This document shows, in pieces, positions 29,544 through 40,668 of a stretch of DNA of 64,000 bases (its first letter is position 1; each line of letters opens with the position of its first letter). The notes beneath the pieces were generated by a model. That model made no database searches and was not told the DNA's origin. It worked only from the letters and a program-made list of their open reading frames with translations. The position numbers and the translations under genes are program-made. This DNA comes from Gigantopelta aegis (Eukaryota; Mollusca; Gastropoda; Neomphalida; Peltospiridae): assembly GCF_016097555.1 (NCBI RefSeq), contig NC_054702.1, forward strand, positions 88,456,602-88,520,601, in the 5' to 3' direction.

Positions 29544-30468
29544 CTGAAATATAACAACCTCGGCAATTAAAACAATTGCCACAGCAAAAAAAAACAAAAA
29601 AACCCCAACAACAACAAAACAAAACAAAAATACGCCTTGGAAAAATAGACTCCACATTTTCCAGTGCAGTTTTGCTGGTAATGTGTAAAATAGAAGCAAA
29701 TCCTCAAATTCGGGCAAAAAAGCTACAGATATTTGAGCAAAGTGAGCTTGCCTGAAACCTTTTCACCACGTATTTTCACAATATAAGTTATAATCCATCT
29801 AAAAATGCGTAACGACTCGTTTGTAACCCTATATAGTTGTTTGGCAATAATGCTAATATGAATAAATATTGTTATTCAGATTCGAACATTTTCGTTTAAT
29901 TCGGGCAAAACTCAGCCTGCCTCCTACAAAAACTGAAGCCCGTACGCCTATGACACAGTGGTTACTTGCCAGTGTTTATATAACATACCGGACTAATCAG
30001 TGACTTAATGAACAGGTCAAACAGTTTACAGTAAGTACTCGGTTGTAATGTGCGAGTGCTATGCCAAATACAGAACTATTGTCATCTGCCTGATATATGT
30101 ATTTTATTTTAATGTCTGTAATGCCTGTGAACTGTATGTTTACGGCTAATAAAGTATATATACTGCCTGACCAGCTAGTTTATCTGGTTTTAACAAAATG
30201 TCTTAAACGTATAGATATTAATGACTACGAGAACAGACAGATCAAGTTGTGCTATACTGGGCCATACTTTGATGATCTCCAGCCTTACACAAGAATGAAT
30301 TTTGGTTGAGACAATTTTAAGATTTATAGAATATTTCTTGAAAATTATTAAAATGTGGTTAATTTAAGGAATATTTTACTAGCCAAAGACTAAATGTTGT
30401 AGTTACTTTGCACAGAAATTAGAAATTGGCTAATTTGGCAGTGGACAGGGTGAGCCTTATGAGCTATC

Positions 30469-30523
<55 letters not shown>

Positions 30524-31736
30524 TTGTTTTAGGGCTATTCAAGAAATGATCACAAACATGCCAGATTATTTAATTACAACAATAATGAGTAAAAACTAGG
30601 ATGTGACGAATACTGGTGCACTGCAGGTAAACTCACCGTTTCCAAATAGTCTATCCTTTTCTGCTTCTTCTCTCGACACTTTTGTGCTGCTAACCGATTT
30701 TTCTCTTTTCTGCTTTCTCGAAGTTTTCGGTCTTCTTTAGAGAGCTGTAAAAAGAAGTCATTTTAAATTAACTTAAAATATGTGCCATAAACATGCAGAA
30801 TCTGATGACGTACGCCATTTTTGATGTCTAAATACATTCCATGTACACCATAGAATCTATATACAATTTCACTGTAACACAGCTCATTATCACAACCAAA
30901 AAGTGAAAACTTAGTACTCAACATAGTTCATCATGCTGGCAACACCCGAATATGTTGCATTTGTTAACAAAAGTGTTTTGTTGTTGTTGCTATTGTTTAT
31001 TTTTATTTTTGTTTTACTGGTTTGTTTTGTTTTTAAATTTGTTTTTTTTTTTTTTTTGTTTGGTGGTTTCTGTATTTGTTTTTTTGTTTTCTTGTTTTGT
31101 TTCGTTTGTAATGATTTTGTATTTGTTATTGTTGTTGTTTTTTTATTGTTTTTTATTGTTATTATTATTATTATTGTTTGGTGGGGTTTTGTGTGTTTTT
31201 GTGGGGGTTTTCTTAGTTGGGTTTTGTTTTGGGTTTTTTTTGGGAGGGTGGAGGCAGGTTTGATGGTGAGATAGTTCTTCCTGTTTCCTTTATATTTGCA
31301 CTTTGTATAACAAAGCATATTACTGTGTATTTACCTTTGAGTGCGACGGCTGGTCGAAGCTAACCTCCAGTTCATGCTGGCCGGAGTCCAGTCTCTTCTT
31401 CTGGATCCTCGACTTAAGCTCCACCTTGACGACGTCCAACATGGAGTCCCCTAGCAAGGTCCCGCTGTAAGAGCCGCTCTGGGACACGTCCTCAAAGTCA
31501 GTGCTGTTGCTGTTACTGTTGCTGTTGTCGCCGATCTCCACGATGCTCTCCGTCCACATGGGGTTGCTGCCGCCGTCGTCGCTGTAGAAGCTGTCAAAGA
31601 CGTCGTCGTTCATGTTGAACCTGATGGTCGGGTCGACGCTGTCCTGCGACGTGGAAGGTCCTGGGTTGTCCTCGCGCCACTCATCGGCAGACGACATGAT
31701 GTTGGTGAGAATCTCAAACGCCAGGGAGTCCTTCAT
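29403..31736 (-). CDS. ATF3/JDP2-like bZIP transcription factor
   Basis: Predicted nuclear bZIP factor of 216 aa. Coding exons are 31335-31736, 30637-30744 and 29403-29543, all phase 0 with GT/AG borders. The basic region (EKNRLAAQKCREKK) spans residues 148-161. Leucines at 168, 175, 182, 189 and 196 are followed by His203 and Cys207, the register shared by Fos, ATF3, JDP2 and BATF. CREKK followed by QKRIDYL is closer to ATF3/JDP2 (CRNKKKEKTECL) than to Fos (CRNRRRELTDTL). The first 134 residues are acidic and Ser/Asn-rich and match no domain I know. The acceptor lies two bases before the ATG, so upstream exons are probably noncoding, though a phase-1 coding exon is not excluded. ATF3 and JDP2 act as stress-response repressors or activators at CRE/AP-1 sites; that role is inferred here. 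Confidence 0.9.
29683..29953 (-). mobile_element. Interspersed repeat, CATAGGCGTACGG family
   Basis: In ATF3/JDP2-like intron 2. Minus strand starts TCATAGGCGTACGGGCTTCA and contains CAACAATATTTATTCATATT. Closest relative is 34137-34465. Confidence 0.65.
30345..30460 (+). repeat. Dispersed repeat shared with 50985-51105
   Basis: Both hold AATTGGCTAATTTGGCA and ACAGGGTGAGCC after TTTAAGGAAT. Family unknown. In intron 2. Confidence 0.55.
30472..30517. repeat. (TA)n microsatellite
   Basis: In ATF3/JDP2-like intron 2, about 120 bp from the basic-region exon. Confidence 0.95.
30637..30744 (-). CDS. ATF3/JDP2-like basic-region exon
   Basis: It has 36 codons, LSKEDRKLRESRKEKNRLAA to KRIDYLET, with acceptor TTTTTACAG and donor GTGAGT. 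The N-x-x-A-A-x-x-C-R motif is intact. Confidence 0.95.
30965..31255. repeat. T/G-rich low-complexity DNA
   Basis: Strand-biased T and G runs fill ATF3/JDP2-like intron 1 of the coding part. On the transcribed strand this is A/C-rich and supplies no pyrimidine tract. Confidence 0.85.
31335..31736 (-). CDS. ATF3/JDP2-like first coding exon
   Basis: The acceptor CTGTGTGTGCAG ends at 31739. ATG at 31736-31734 is followed by 134 codons (MKDSLAFEILTNIMSS... to SFDQPSHSK) and the donor GTAAATAC at 31334. The segment is strongly acidic with a run of NSNSNSNS. A SINE ends 17 nt upstream of this exon. Confidence 0.88.
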
Positions 31737-31755
31737 ATCTGCACACACAGAAACA

Positions 31756-31978
31756 CGTTTGTTTCGTTTAACGACACCACTAGAGCACATTGATTAATTA
31801 ATCATCGGCTATTGGATGTCAAACATTTGGTAATTCTGACACATAGTCATCAGAGGAAACCCGCTACATTTTTCCTAATGCAGCAAGAGATCTTTTATAT
31901 GCACCATCCCACAGACAGGACAGCACATACTACGGCCTTTGATATACCTGTCTGGAACGACAAATAGCCCAATGGGGT
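31756..31978 (-). mobile_element. SINE abutting the ATF3/JDP2-like acceptor
   Basis: Type 1 tail ends at 31756; the coding exon starts at 31738, so only 17 nt of intron separate them. Head is missing. Confidence 0.85.
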
Positions 31979-32246
31979 GTTTGATGATGACGTTTTAGTA
32001 CACCTTTTGCTAGTATTTAACTGGCCTGTATGAATGATGTCTGGAATCGAAGGGGGTGGAGGGTACACTCTCTAGTGAGAGAGGGCAAAGTGTCTTTGTA
32101 CACCTTTTAATAGTATTCAAAATCAAAAGGCCCTTAGGAATGATATCTGGAATGGAGAGGAGTGGGGTGGGTTGGTGGTACAATCTCTAGTAAAAGGTGG
32201 GGATACAAGCCAGATTTTTAATCTTTATTTAGAGTGGGAAGAAAAA

Positions 32247-32249
<3 letters not shown>

Positions 32250-32298
<49 letters not shown>
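32250..32298. repeat. (GT)n microsatellite
   Basis: About 24 GT units. Confidence 0.95.
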
Positions 32299-32299
<1 letters not shown>

Positions 32300-32445
32300 C
32301 CTGCTGGATAATTCGGAATGTTTTCAAATTATTTTTAAATCACTGGCAGGATTCTGCAAGTAAGCTTTTGATTGGTGGACATGAGCTCCAACTGGCTGGT
32401 GTTAGATCCACATGTAATAGTGGAGCTAATTTTAATTAGATTGTA
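32300..32445 (+). mobile_element. Solo arm of the 21648-22195 element
   Basis: GGATAATTCGGAATGTTTTC then AAATCACTGGCAGGATTCTG and onwards match 22060-22195 nearly base for base. Confidence 0.75.
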
Positions 32446-32619
32446 GTATATATAGTAATGAATTGCTACATTTTTATTTTTTGGTTAGAGGGAAACCCGT
32501 CTGTCTCTATATAGGCAGACATGACAGCACAACGATGTTCTTTGACAGCCAGTTCTAAAGTACAAACTCCAGTGGATCCCTGTCCTAGGGACCTACTAGA
32601 TGGCTACTGAGCGTGACCT

Positions 32620-32900
32620 AAAGTTTGTTTTGTTTAACGACACCACTAGAGCACATTGATTTATTAATCATCGGCTATTGGATGTCAAACATATGGTTAT
32701 TTTGACAGTCATAGAGAGGAAACCCGCTACATTTTCACATTAGTAGCAAGGGATATTTTATTAAGCACCATCCCAGACAGGATAGCACATACCACGGCCT
32801 TTGATATACCACTGCCTGGGAGAATAGAAATAGCTCTATGGGCCAACCGACCGACCGTGTATCAGGCGTACACTTTACCACCAGGCTACGTACCGCCCCT
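32620..32900 (-). mobile_element. SINE, head a, tail type 1
   Basis: GGGCGGTACGTAGCCTGGTGG head and AAACAAAACAAACTTTAG tail, with a short deletion in the core. Confidence 0.82.
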
Positions 32901-33179
32901 GATGGTGATCGATCCCCTCACCTATTGTATTTGAAACAAACGTTTTACTTATTAAGCACAACAACATTCTTTGATACGCCAACTTCGCTGAAACTGGACA
33001 CAAAACCACTTACAAACAAACAAATAAGAAAACCAGCCTTGAAAAGATTGACCTAATATCTCCGAGGAGAAAACAAAGTCCAGGTTACCTGTCAAATTAA
33101 ATATTCCAACGTGTATAAGAAAATGTGAGACAATACGGGTTTTTCGTGTTGTGGGTTTGGGTCATTTTTGGCATGCTTC

Positions 33180-33495
33180 CATCAGAGACCTGTTGAATCA
33201 CGCCTGTCGTGGACACAACCTCGAACGTCACCAGAGAGTTCTATCCGAGATAAGACAGGCGGTGTCTTGCTCAGTTCACTAGTATAGAACAAAGTGTATC
33301 TACAAGGAATCGCGGCTAACCGCACCCTGGCGAGTATTGTGAAATGTGACGGGATTGGCTCGGTATACACGCGGAGAATAAACCACTTAGTAAAGGTCGA
33401 TCCGATTCACTTCAAGCGGATCAAGGCCACACAGGGCCGGTCTCGTTCCCATGATTCAGCAATATTGCATGACAACCTAAATACGCCGAACTAGA
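33180..33495. other. GC-richer, non-repetitive island in the ATF3/JDP2-like upstream region
   Basis: About 300 bp with many CpG and no repeat, between the candidate promoter and the first coding exon. A plus-strand frame of 66 codons here resembles nothing known. It could be an enhancer or an alternative first exon. Confidence 0.3.
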
Positions 33496-33646
33496 GTTAT
33501 AGTATAATTAGTAAATCTATGCATGTATCTTGGCCTTTACAAGACTTTCAAATATAATTATTTAAATGATTTCTAATTGGAAAATGTAAACTAGTTTTGT
33601 CATATGTTTTCTTTTTGTCAGTCTAGTAATAGACTATAATTATGAA

Positions 33647-33990
<344 letters not shown>

Positions 33991-34136
33991 CCCCTCTCTC
34001 TCTCCCTAACTTCGTGCAACCTAGGGAATGGAAAATATATCCACTGCTTCCCTCCTCCAATTAGTATCCTCTAATTATAATATCTAATTTAATATATATG
34101 CATATATTTCATCTCTTCAGCAGTTTTACATTTCTC

Positions 34137-34465
34137 CGTTAGCATAGTGGGGGGGGGGGGGGGGGGCAGGGGAGCAACTGCCCTCTAGTGCTGGAGCAAA
34201 AACAAATTCGGGCAAAAATTATACCGATATTCGGGCAAAATGTGCTAACCTGAGAGCTTTACTCTGTATTTCCATCATTCTGCACTCAAAATTAGTGTAG
34301 ACATGTAAAAAAAAATGCAAAGTGATTCATTTGCATCCCCATATAGCTGTTTGGTAGTAATGCTAATATGAATAAATGTTGTAATCTAGATTCAGGTATT
34401 TACGTTTAATTCAGGCAAAAGCCAGCCTGCTCCCCTACAAAAATGGGAATCCGTACGTCTATGTT
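34137..34465 (-). mobile_element. Interspersed repeat, CATAGGCGTACGG family, with G homopolymer end
   Basis: Plus strand runs from a G homopolymer at 34150 to ATCCGTACGTCTATG. Interior matches 29683-29953. Confidence 0.65.
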
Positions 34466-34906
34466 CTTTATGCAAGTTTAAGCAAAACTATTTTTAGCTC
34501 TTTTTGACAGTTATTTATTATTTTATTTCATTTATTATCTAATTAATTAATTTGTTAATGCAAAAGAGAAAAGGTACGTACCTTGGGAACCTGGGCCCGT
34601 GACTTCAAGTGACGACTTCGTGAACACTTTGTTACAGTATACTGTACGTTTTATAATGTGCTGCAAGTGCTATACGTCAATGCTCTTGTTTTATACAACA
34701 GATAATATCTGAGATACCGCAAATGTGATAAACATAAACATCTGCTTTCTTTTGCCTTCATCATAATCACAAGCAATCTACACGTCACCGTAGTCCAGAC
34801 CAATTCCAAAATGTTACGTGTTCTTAAATATATTTCATCAGAAAGAAATTCCCCACTATTGATTGCGGAAAACGAAAGATAAATAATGTCACGTGATATG
34901 ACCTAC

Positions 34907-35050
34907 CTTTAACGCGTAACGTGGGATGGACATCAAAGTGAAAATTGACATCAGATGATTCCAAATCGATCGATTCTTGGTAGAAAAATAAAATAAAATA
35001 AGAACTACAATCAGGCGGTATATGTTTCCAAGTCTGTTGACAGTTTGTAT
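34907..35050 (-). other. Candidate noncoding first exon of ATF3/JDP2-like gene
   Basis: Between the inferred start site and a strong donor (AAAG then GTAGGT at 34906-34901) lie about 145 nt with one ATG-led frame of 15 codons. If spliced to the acceptor at 31738, that frame stops in TGA overlapping the main ATG (ATGA). A second possible donor, AAG then GTACGTACC at 34581, lies below its own TATAAAA at 34655-34649. Only cDNA could choose between them. Confidence 0.3.
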
Positions 35051-35160
35051 CTAAACAACGAGTACTTGGCTGCTGGTTTTATACCGGGGAAACACTAAAC
35101 CGCTATATTTAGCAGTCCGGTTCATGCTCCACGTGACAACAGCCGATATGACGTCACAAT
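35040..35160 (-). promoter_or_regulatory. Candidate ATF3/JDP2-like promoter: TATA, E-box, CRE
   Basis: Reading the minus strand: TGACGTCA at 35156-35149, CACGTG at 35135-35130 and TATAAAA at 35083-35077, all within 80 bp. The start site would be near 35050. Further up are TGACGTGACTCA at 35378-35389 (CRE-like overlapping AP-1) and TTACTCA at 35403-35409. Human ATF3 is known to be driven by CRE/ATF sites close to a TATA box. It lies about 3.3 kb upstream of the first coding exon. Confidence 0.5.
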
Positions 35161-35409
35161 ATAGGTCAGGGATTTTCTGCAAAGGTAAATATTGTTTACA
35201 TAGCCATCTGCGTGTAAAGTAGATGGTGTTTTATTAAAACACAGACTGAAAATGTCGTAATGTTATTATAATGTGAATAAATTTCGCTGGAATAGCGATA
35301 GTGATTCAAGCAGGCACTGACATTCACTAATAAATGTAGATTTCTACAATGGGAGTACGTGTTCAGTGTTGATTTTGTGACGTGACTCAAGCCAGCGTGT
35401 CAATTACTC

Positions 35410-36120
35410 ATCGTTTCATTCATGCAGGTGGAGCGATTTGATGAGTCCGCGAAGGTCAATGTTACCAAACAATTGTGCTACTCTACAATATCTGTCACAT
35501 TCTTTTAACAACAACCAATGCCTCTGTCTATTTATTTAACGCTAGTAAACAGAACCCGTAAAATCGTTATAAATAATTTCAAAATAGATTATTGTATATT
35601 ACGTTTATAATTTGTGTATTAGACGTTTTATGTACACGTGTTTTCATTATATGAATAACGTGAATGACAACACCAATGTATGAGTAATGTTTCCTGTTAT
35701 CTAATTTAGTGTGTACCCCTTTGACACCTCAGCGACAATCCAGTGCAGTTGACAGTTTATGTCGACACCCAAGAGGCAAGTTGCGCAGGTAAGACGCTTA
35801 GACATGCTTTACTTATGATTTTAAAATTAACACAAATATACACAGGCACGGCGGAGCGGGGCGGGGGGTGGTTAGTGGGGGGTGTTGGCTAGCCCCTTCA
35901 ATAATTCTGAATCAAAACTATTATTGGTTGAGATTAATTTTACTTGTAAAAAGCAAGAAATTGCATTTCAGGAAATCTAGTTTTCAAAATGTTACAGGGT
36001 AGCATACCCACGAACCCCCTAGAAACTTTGCTTTGTGCCCTCGATTTCAGTCAGCCGCCCCCCCCCCACCCCCCCAATGTCTATTTACTTCCGCCGTGCC
36101 TGATACATTATCTTGTTGGA
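35410..36120. other. Unassigned intergenic DNA
   Basis: No gene. A short C/G-rich patch lies at 35845-35885 and a C tract at 36057-36074. Confidence 0.4.
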
Positions 36121-36123
36121 AAA

Positions 36124-36294
36124 ATATCCGCCCGGTCCCCCCTTCCCCTAACCCTAACCCTAACCTTAACTCCAACCCTAACCCCAACCCTAGCCCTAAC
36201 CCCAGCCATAATCCCAACCCTAACCCTAACCCTAACCCTAACCCTAACCCTCAACCCTAACTAAAAATAATAATGGAGGGGACCGGGCGGATAT
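36124..36294. repeat. Telomere-like (CCCTAA)n array inside a 17-bp inverted repeat
   Basis: CCCTAA hexamers and variants at 36147-36260. ATATCCGCCCGGTCCCC at 36124-36140 is repeated inverted at 36278-36294. Confidence 0.9.
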
Positions 36295-36782
36295 TATACC
36301 ATATTGTTTAGATTGTGCAGTGTGCAAGTTATTGAAAACAAGAAAACGTGTTGTAACGTCCTGCCTCATGTATAGGGCAAAATCATGTATGTATCTAATA
36401 TGTACAAGGCTAGCTAGTAGCCTACAAGGCATGGCCATATATGTGCACTGACGTCTTCCCAAGGAGCCGGGGAGACTGTGCCCCCTACCCCACCCCACCC
36501 CACCCCATTATAGACCAAACATCATTTCTTCTACTATTTATAAACCCCTAAAATGTGCCCTTCCACTTCAAATACTGTTCATTCGGGTCTGCAAAGATTT
36601 AAAATCAAAACTGGCCATAAGCCGCGTTGGAAAATGCCAGAATGCAACTTTAATGTATTATTTCTACTTTATTTGCCTGTTTGAAAATCATTAATTACAT
36701 TGATACTGATAAAAATACCTTGACACTGCACTTTTAACAATTGTTATTTGTTTGTTGTTGGTATTGTTTAGATTATATTATC

Positions 36783-36951
36783 CAGGGCCGTAGCTAGCAT
36801 GGGGGCAAGGGGGGCAGTTGCCCCCCCCCCCCCACACACCCCGAAAAAAAACTCGGAAAGCATTATAGAAACTTAAAGAAAAGGAGTTTTAGACTATTAA
36901 CTACTAAGTTGCCCCCCACCCCCCAAACAAAAATTCCTAGCTACGGCCCTG
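36783..36951. mobile_element. Poly-C MITE, 169 bp, TIR CAGGGCCGTAGCTAG
   Basis: Ends are perfect inverted repeats apart from one base. TTATC flanks both sides (36778-36782 and 36952-36956). A C homopolymer lies near each end. Confidence 0.8.
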
Positions 36952-36991
36952 TTATCATTTAAAATATTAATATTTGTTTATAACAAAGTCA

Positions 36992-37228
36992 GGGACGGAT
37001 CCAGAATGTTGTAAAAGCGCGGGGGGGGGGGGGGGGGGAGGGGTTAAAAATAAAAAGGGCAAGTTTAAGTTTGAAGAAGACAAATAAGCCAAGTTTGCTA
37101 TAAAGATGTTTAGTGAAGCGTTGTCGCAATTTAGTGTGGTATATTGTGGATGATGGGAGTTTTAAGTCATGAAAAAGTGCACATCAGAAAGAGGTGGTGG
37201 GGGTCACACACACACCTGGATCCACCAA
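36992..37228. mobile_element. Poly-G MITE with GGATCCAG ends
   Basis: Left GGACGGATCCAG, right inverted TTGGTGGATCCAGG, and a G homopolymer at 37021. Confidence 0.5.
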
Positions 37229-37843
37229 TGAAATTAATAATTATTGTTCCATGATTAATTCATAAGGTATGCTGAGATTAATTTGAAGGGTATAGCGCCG
37301 TGTAATAAGTGATACTCAATATTTCCCATGATTGAATTAGAACTGTTTTATTTATTGATTTGTTAGACTGGTTATACTACTATATGATCGCACTACGTGA
37401 CAGAACTAGTGTACAAATGTCTCTTATGGGCGGGCATTTGAACGTAAGAGCTATAAAACCTCGATTATATATATACTCGACCACACGAGCCATTAGTAAT
37501 TTTTTATAAATAGAAATGACCGATTGTGACTCAGATTTTAGCCTTGGAATGTAAAGGCATGCGCATGTTAGATACAAAGATAATTAGGTGGTTCCCCATG
37601 TGACATTTCATGCTTATTGTGAAATCGCTAATCTGTCAACATTGCGCATGCGCTACTTCTAAAGCAGAATTATGTGTACAATGTTGTATTGAAGATTCCC
37701 TTACAACAAATCATTTCATATTGTTGATCAAGATCACATGTCGAAATAAAACTAATATAAACATTGTATCATCATGCCCAGGCAGTATATGTCCGAAACG
37801 TGTGGCAAGTTAAATATAATCTAAATGCTGGAAGCAAAACAAA

Positions 37844-38007
<164 letters not shown>

Positions 38008-38185
38008 AATGACATTTTTATATTTAAAGAAAGCTTTTATTTCAACCTCGTGTACATTGCGTAACAACTGTGCACTTTAACAAAGGCTTATCAGTTTATC
38101 GTGACTATAACCGGACAGTAGTTATCGCACAAATAAAGAATGTCACATATGACTGCCAGTCATAGCTGCAGTTGTTTTTAAACGG

Positions 38186-38430
38186 GGTAAGACGTAGCCC
38201 AGTTGTAAAGCGCTCGCTTGATGGGCGGTCGGTCTGGGGTCGATCCCACTCAGTAGACTAGTTCTTGTTTCAGCCAGTGCACGATGACTGGTATATATCA
38301 ACGGCCGTAATATGTGCTATCCTGTCTCTAGGAAGGTGCATATTAAAGATCCCTTGCTACAAATGGAAACTTGTAGCCGATGATTAATAAATTAATGTGC
38401 TCTAGTGGTGTCGTTAAACAAAACAAAAGT
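38186..38430 (+). mobile_element. SINE, head a, tail type 1 with deletion
   Basis: AGACGTAGCCCAGTTGTAAA head; about 45 bp of the tail missing before CGATGATTAATAAATTAATG. Confidence 0.82.
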
Positions 38431-38502
38431 TATTTATTTAGTTTTTAAACGAAAATATTTGACAGCTCACCTCGGGTCGGTGACCTTTAACCCTAGTCCT
38501 GG

Positions 38503-38611
38503 GCTCCGTTCCACGAAGCGATCTTAGCCCTAAGATCAACTTAAGTGCATAGGGTAGCTATACGCTTAAGGTAATCTTAGGGCTAAGATCGCTTCGTGGA
38601 ACGGGACCCTG
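38503..38611. mobile_element. Palindromic MITE, about 109 bp
   Basis: CGTTCCACGAAGCGATCTTA with AGCCCTAAGAT at the left is inverted at the right, bounded by CTGGG and CCCTGG. Confidence 0.8.
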
Positions 38612-38712
38612 GACAGACAGCCCACATAGCCAAAGTATGTGTGGCCAGGACAGCGTGCTTGAACATAATTAGATATAAATACGAGCATAAATAAAATGAA
38701 TTCATGAAGTGT
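38612..38712 (+). mobile_element. SINE family C tail
   Basis: GACAGACAGCCCACATAGCC to AAATAAAATGAATTCATG. It abuts the palindromic MITE. Confidence 0.65.
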
Positions 38713-40637
38713 GAATGAATGATTGAGCGAGTGAGCGAGCGAGTGAAATGAGTGAAATGAATGAATGAAATGATGTTTAACCACACCTCCACATACAAAA
38801 GTACCTCGGCTATTTAAAAACTATTCTGAAAAATTTACCCCGAGGCTACATTGCACTCAGTGAAAATCTATCAAATGTTGTATTACACTTAAAGTCTATG
38901 CGTTTGTTAGGGGTTTTTTTATTATTAAAATTAAAAGTAATAGATGTCAACGTAAACAGTAAAACTAATTCACATACAGACACAGATACAAACACAAATG
39001 CACTGATTCAGCAACTATTCCTCTAACTACTCATACCCCTACCCTCAAGGGGCTTTATAGGAGTTTATGTAAATGGCTCGCATAAAAAAAGAAAACAATA
39101 ACCCGAACCCGTCTCTACAGAGCTGTCGCAATACAAAAAATACAAAAATCATAAAAAAATCTAGCTATTTACATTAAAAAAAAATGGATATTCGCAATGA
39201 AATTCCTGTTTTAGTTCGTATATAAGATATACGACAAAACCACTATATATAATTATGTTAAATACTAGTAGTATACATATGTACCCATCTATACAGTATA
39301 TAATATGAATGTGCATGAATATATGTCATGTTTGTTTACAATGTGTAAACTTTAATGTTTGCCTTGTTTGCAACTGAGAAAAACAGATGTGCCATGGGCT
39401 GGACGCCTTAAAGTTGATTAAACACTTTTGTATTATACTGTATTTGAACCCCCCCCCCCCTCCCCACCCAAAAAAAAAAAAAAGAAGAAAAAAAAAAGTT
39501 GAAGCATGGCTTTGTTATAGGTAGCTAAAATTTAATGATTCCTTATCTTCTAATATCGAAGATTTGTCTGTCCAGATTTTGTGAACAACAATTTTTTTCC
39601 AGTTGTTTATATATTAAAGGGTAACCGCTACCAGATACACCAAATATGGTGCTGGGGGTTACAACAGAAAGACATGACTATATTTGGTATAGTTTGCGAC
39701 ATTTGGCTTCGCTAGCCAAGCAACTACGATTTATTTAAAAGATCGCTTGACCCTTGTCTGTAGGTAATCTGCTTTCAGTTTTTCTTAGGGTTATTCCAAA
39801 TAGTATCTGGGTAGTTCTCCAGAACTTTATCGTAGTTACAGACGCGGATCCAAGGACAGTGTGCTGAAATATCCAGTTTTTACCATATGAATACATTATT
39901 GGTTTATAGTGGAAAACATAGTTAGTATAGATGTTGTTTTAAGTTGCACCTCCTCCCCAGCCCTGAATAATGGAGGTGTCCTTTTAAACAATACACCCCT
40001 CCCTAAAAACATCCTTCGTCAGCCCCTATATATATATCGTATATGAAATGACTATACTTTATTGTATCTACCCCTAGTTATTTTACGCTTGGTACGGCCC
40101 TAGTATACAGAGACGAGATGTTGCTGCATCTTGCCCCTCCATATATAGACCGAAATCCGTGTTATCGCGATACGCTCGACCGAACATTGTGTGTGCTGAT
40201 AACCTTGTATGGAGATCGATTTTCCCAATGTGGACACGCTACGCGCAGATAATCGCGAACAGAGCTGTGCTGGAAACAGACCAAGAAATGACTGGAGATT
40301 AAAATACTTGGAAAACAATACAGCTGCGTGTATCTGTCAGTATTTATGTAGATTCACAATGCACGGATGATCGCTGTGTATAGTGGTGATAAACAAAATG
40401 AACTGCTAAAACGTGAGTATATACATGTATATACTTTAAAAAAAAAAAAAAAAAATCAGACTCAAAAAATTAATATTTTGCTAAATTTCGTTTAAGCAAG
40501 ATAGTAAAATATTGTATTGAGGACACTTCAAGACATTGCAGTTATTCAACATTATTTGTCACTGTAACAATTTTAGTCTAGAGTTGCAGAAAGAAACCTC
40601 GTATCACCACGTAACCTACATCTACACATTAACATCA

Positions 40638-40668
<31 letters not shown>

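Noticed and set aside
29635-29717. In-frame extension of the ATF3/JDP2-like zipper exon to the left of NIDRL
   Set aside because: The frame upstream of 29543 is intronic (hydrophobic and poly-Phe from A/C-rich DNA). A clear acceptor TTATATTTCAG separates it.
30911-31318. Lys/Asn/Thr-rich 135-codon frame
   Set aside because: It is a reading of T/G low-complexity DNA within an intron.
33294-33494. 66-codon plus-strand frame in the GC-richer island
   Set aside because: No recognisable domain and no supporting exon. Kept only as a possible regulatory region.
35434-35460. Hammerhead-ribozyme-like TGATGAGTCCGCGAAGG
   Set aside because: The conserved GAAA after stem II is missing and no matching stem I/III was found, so it is a chance likeness.
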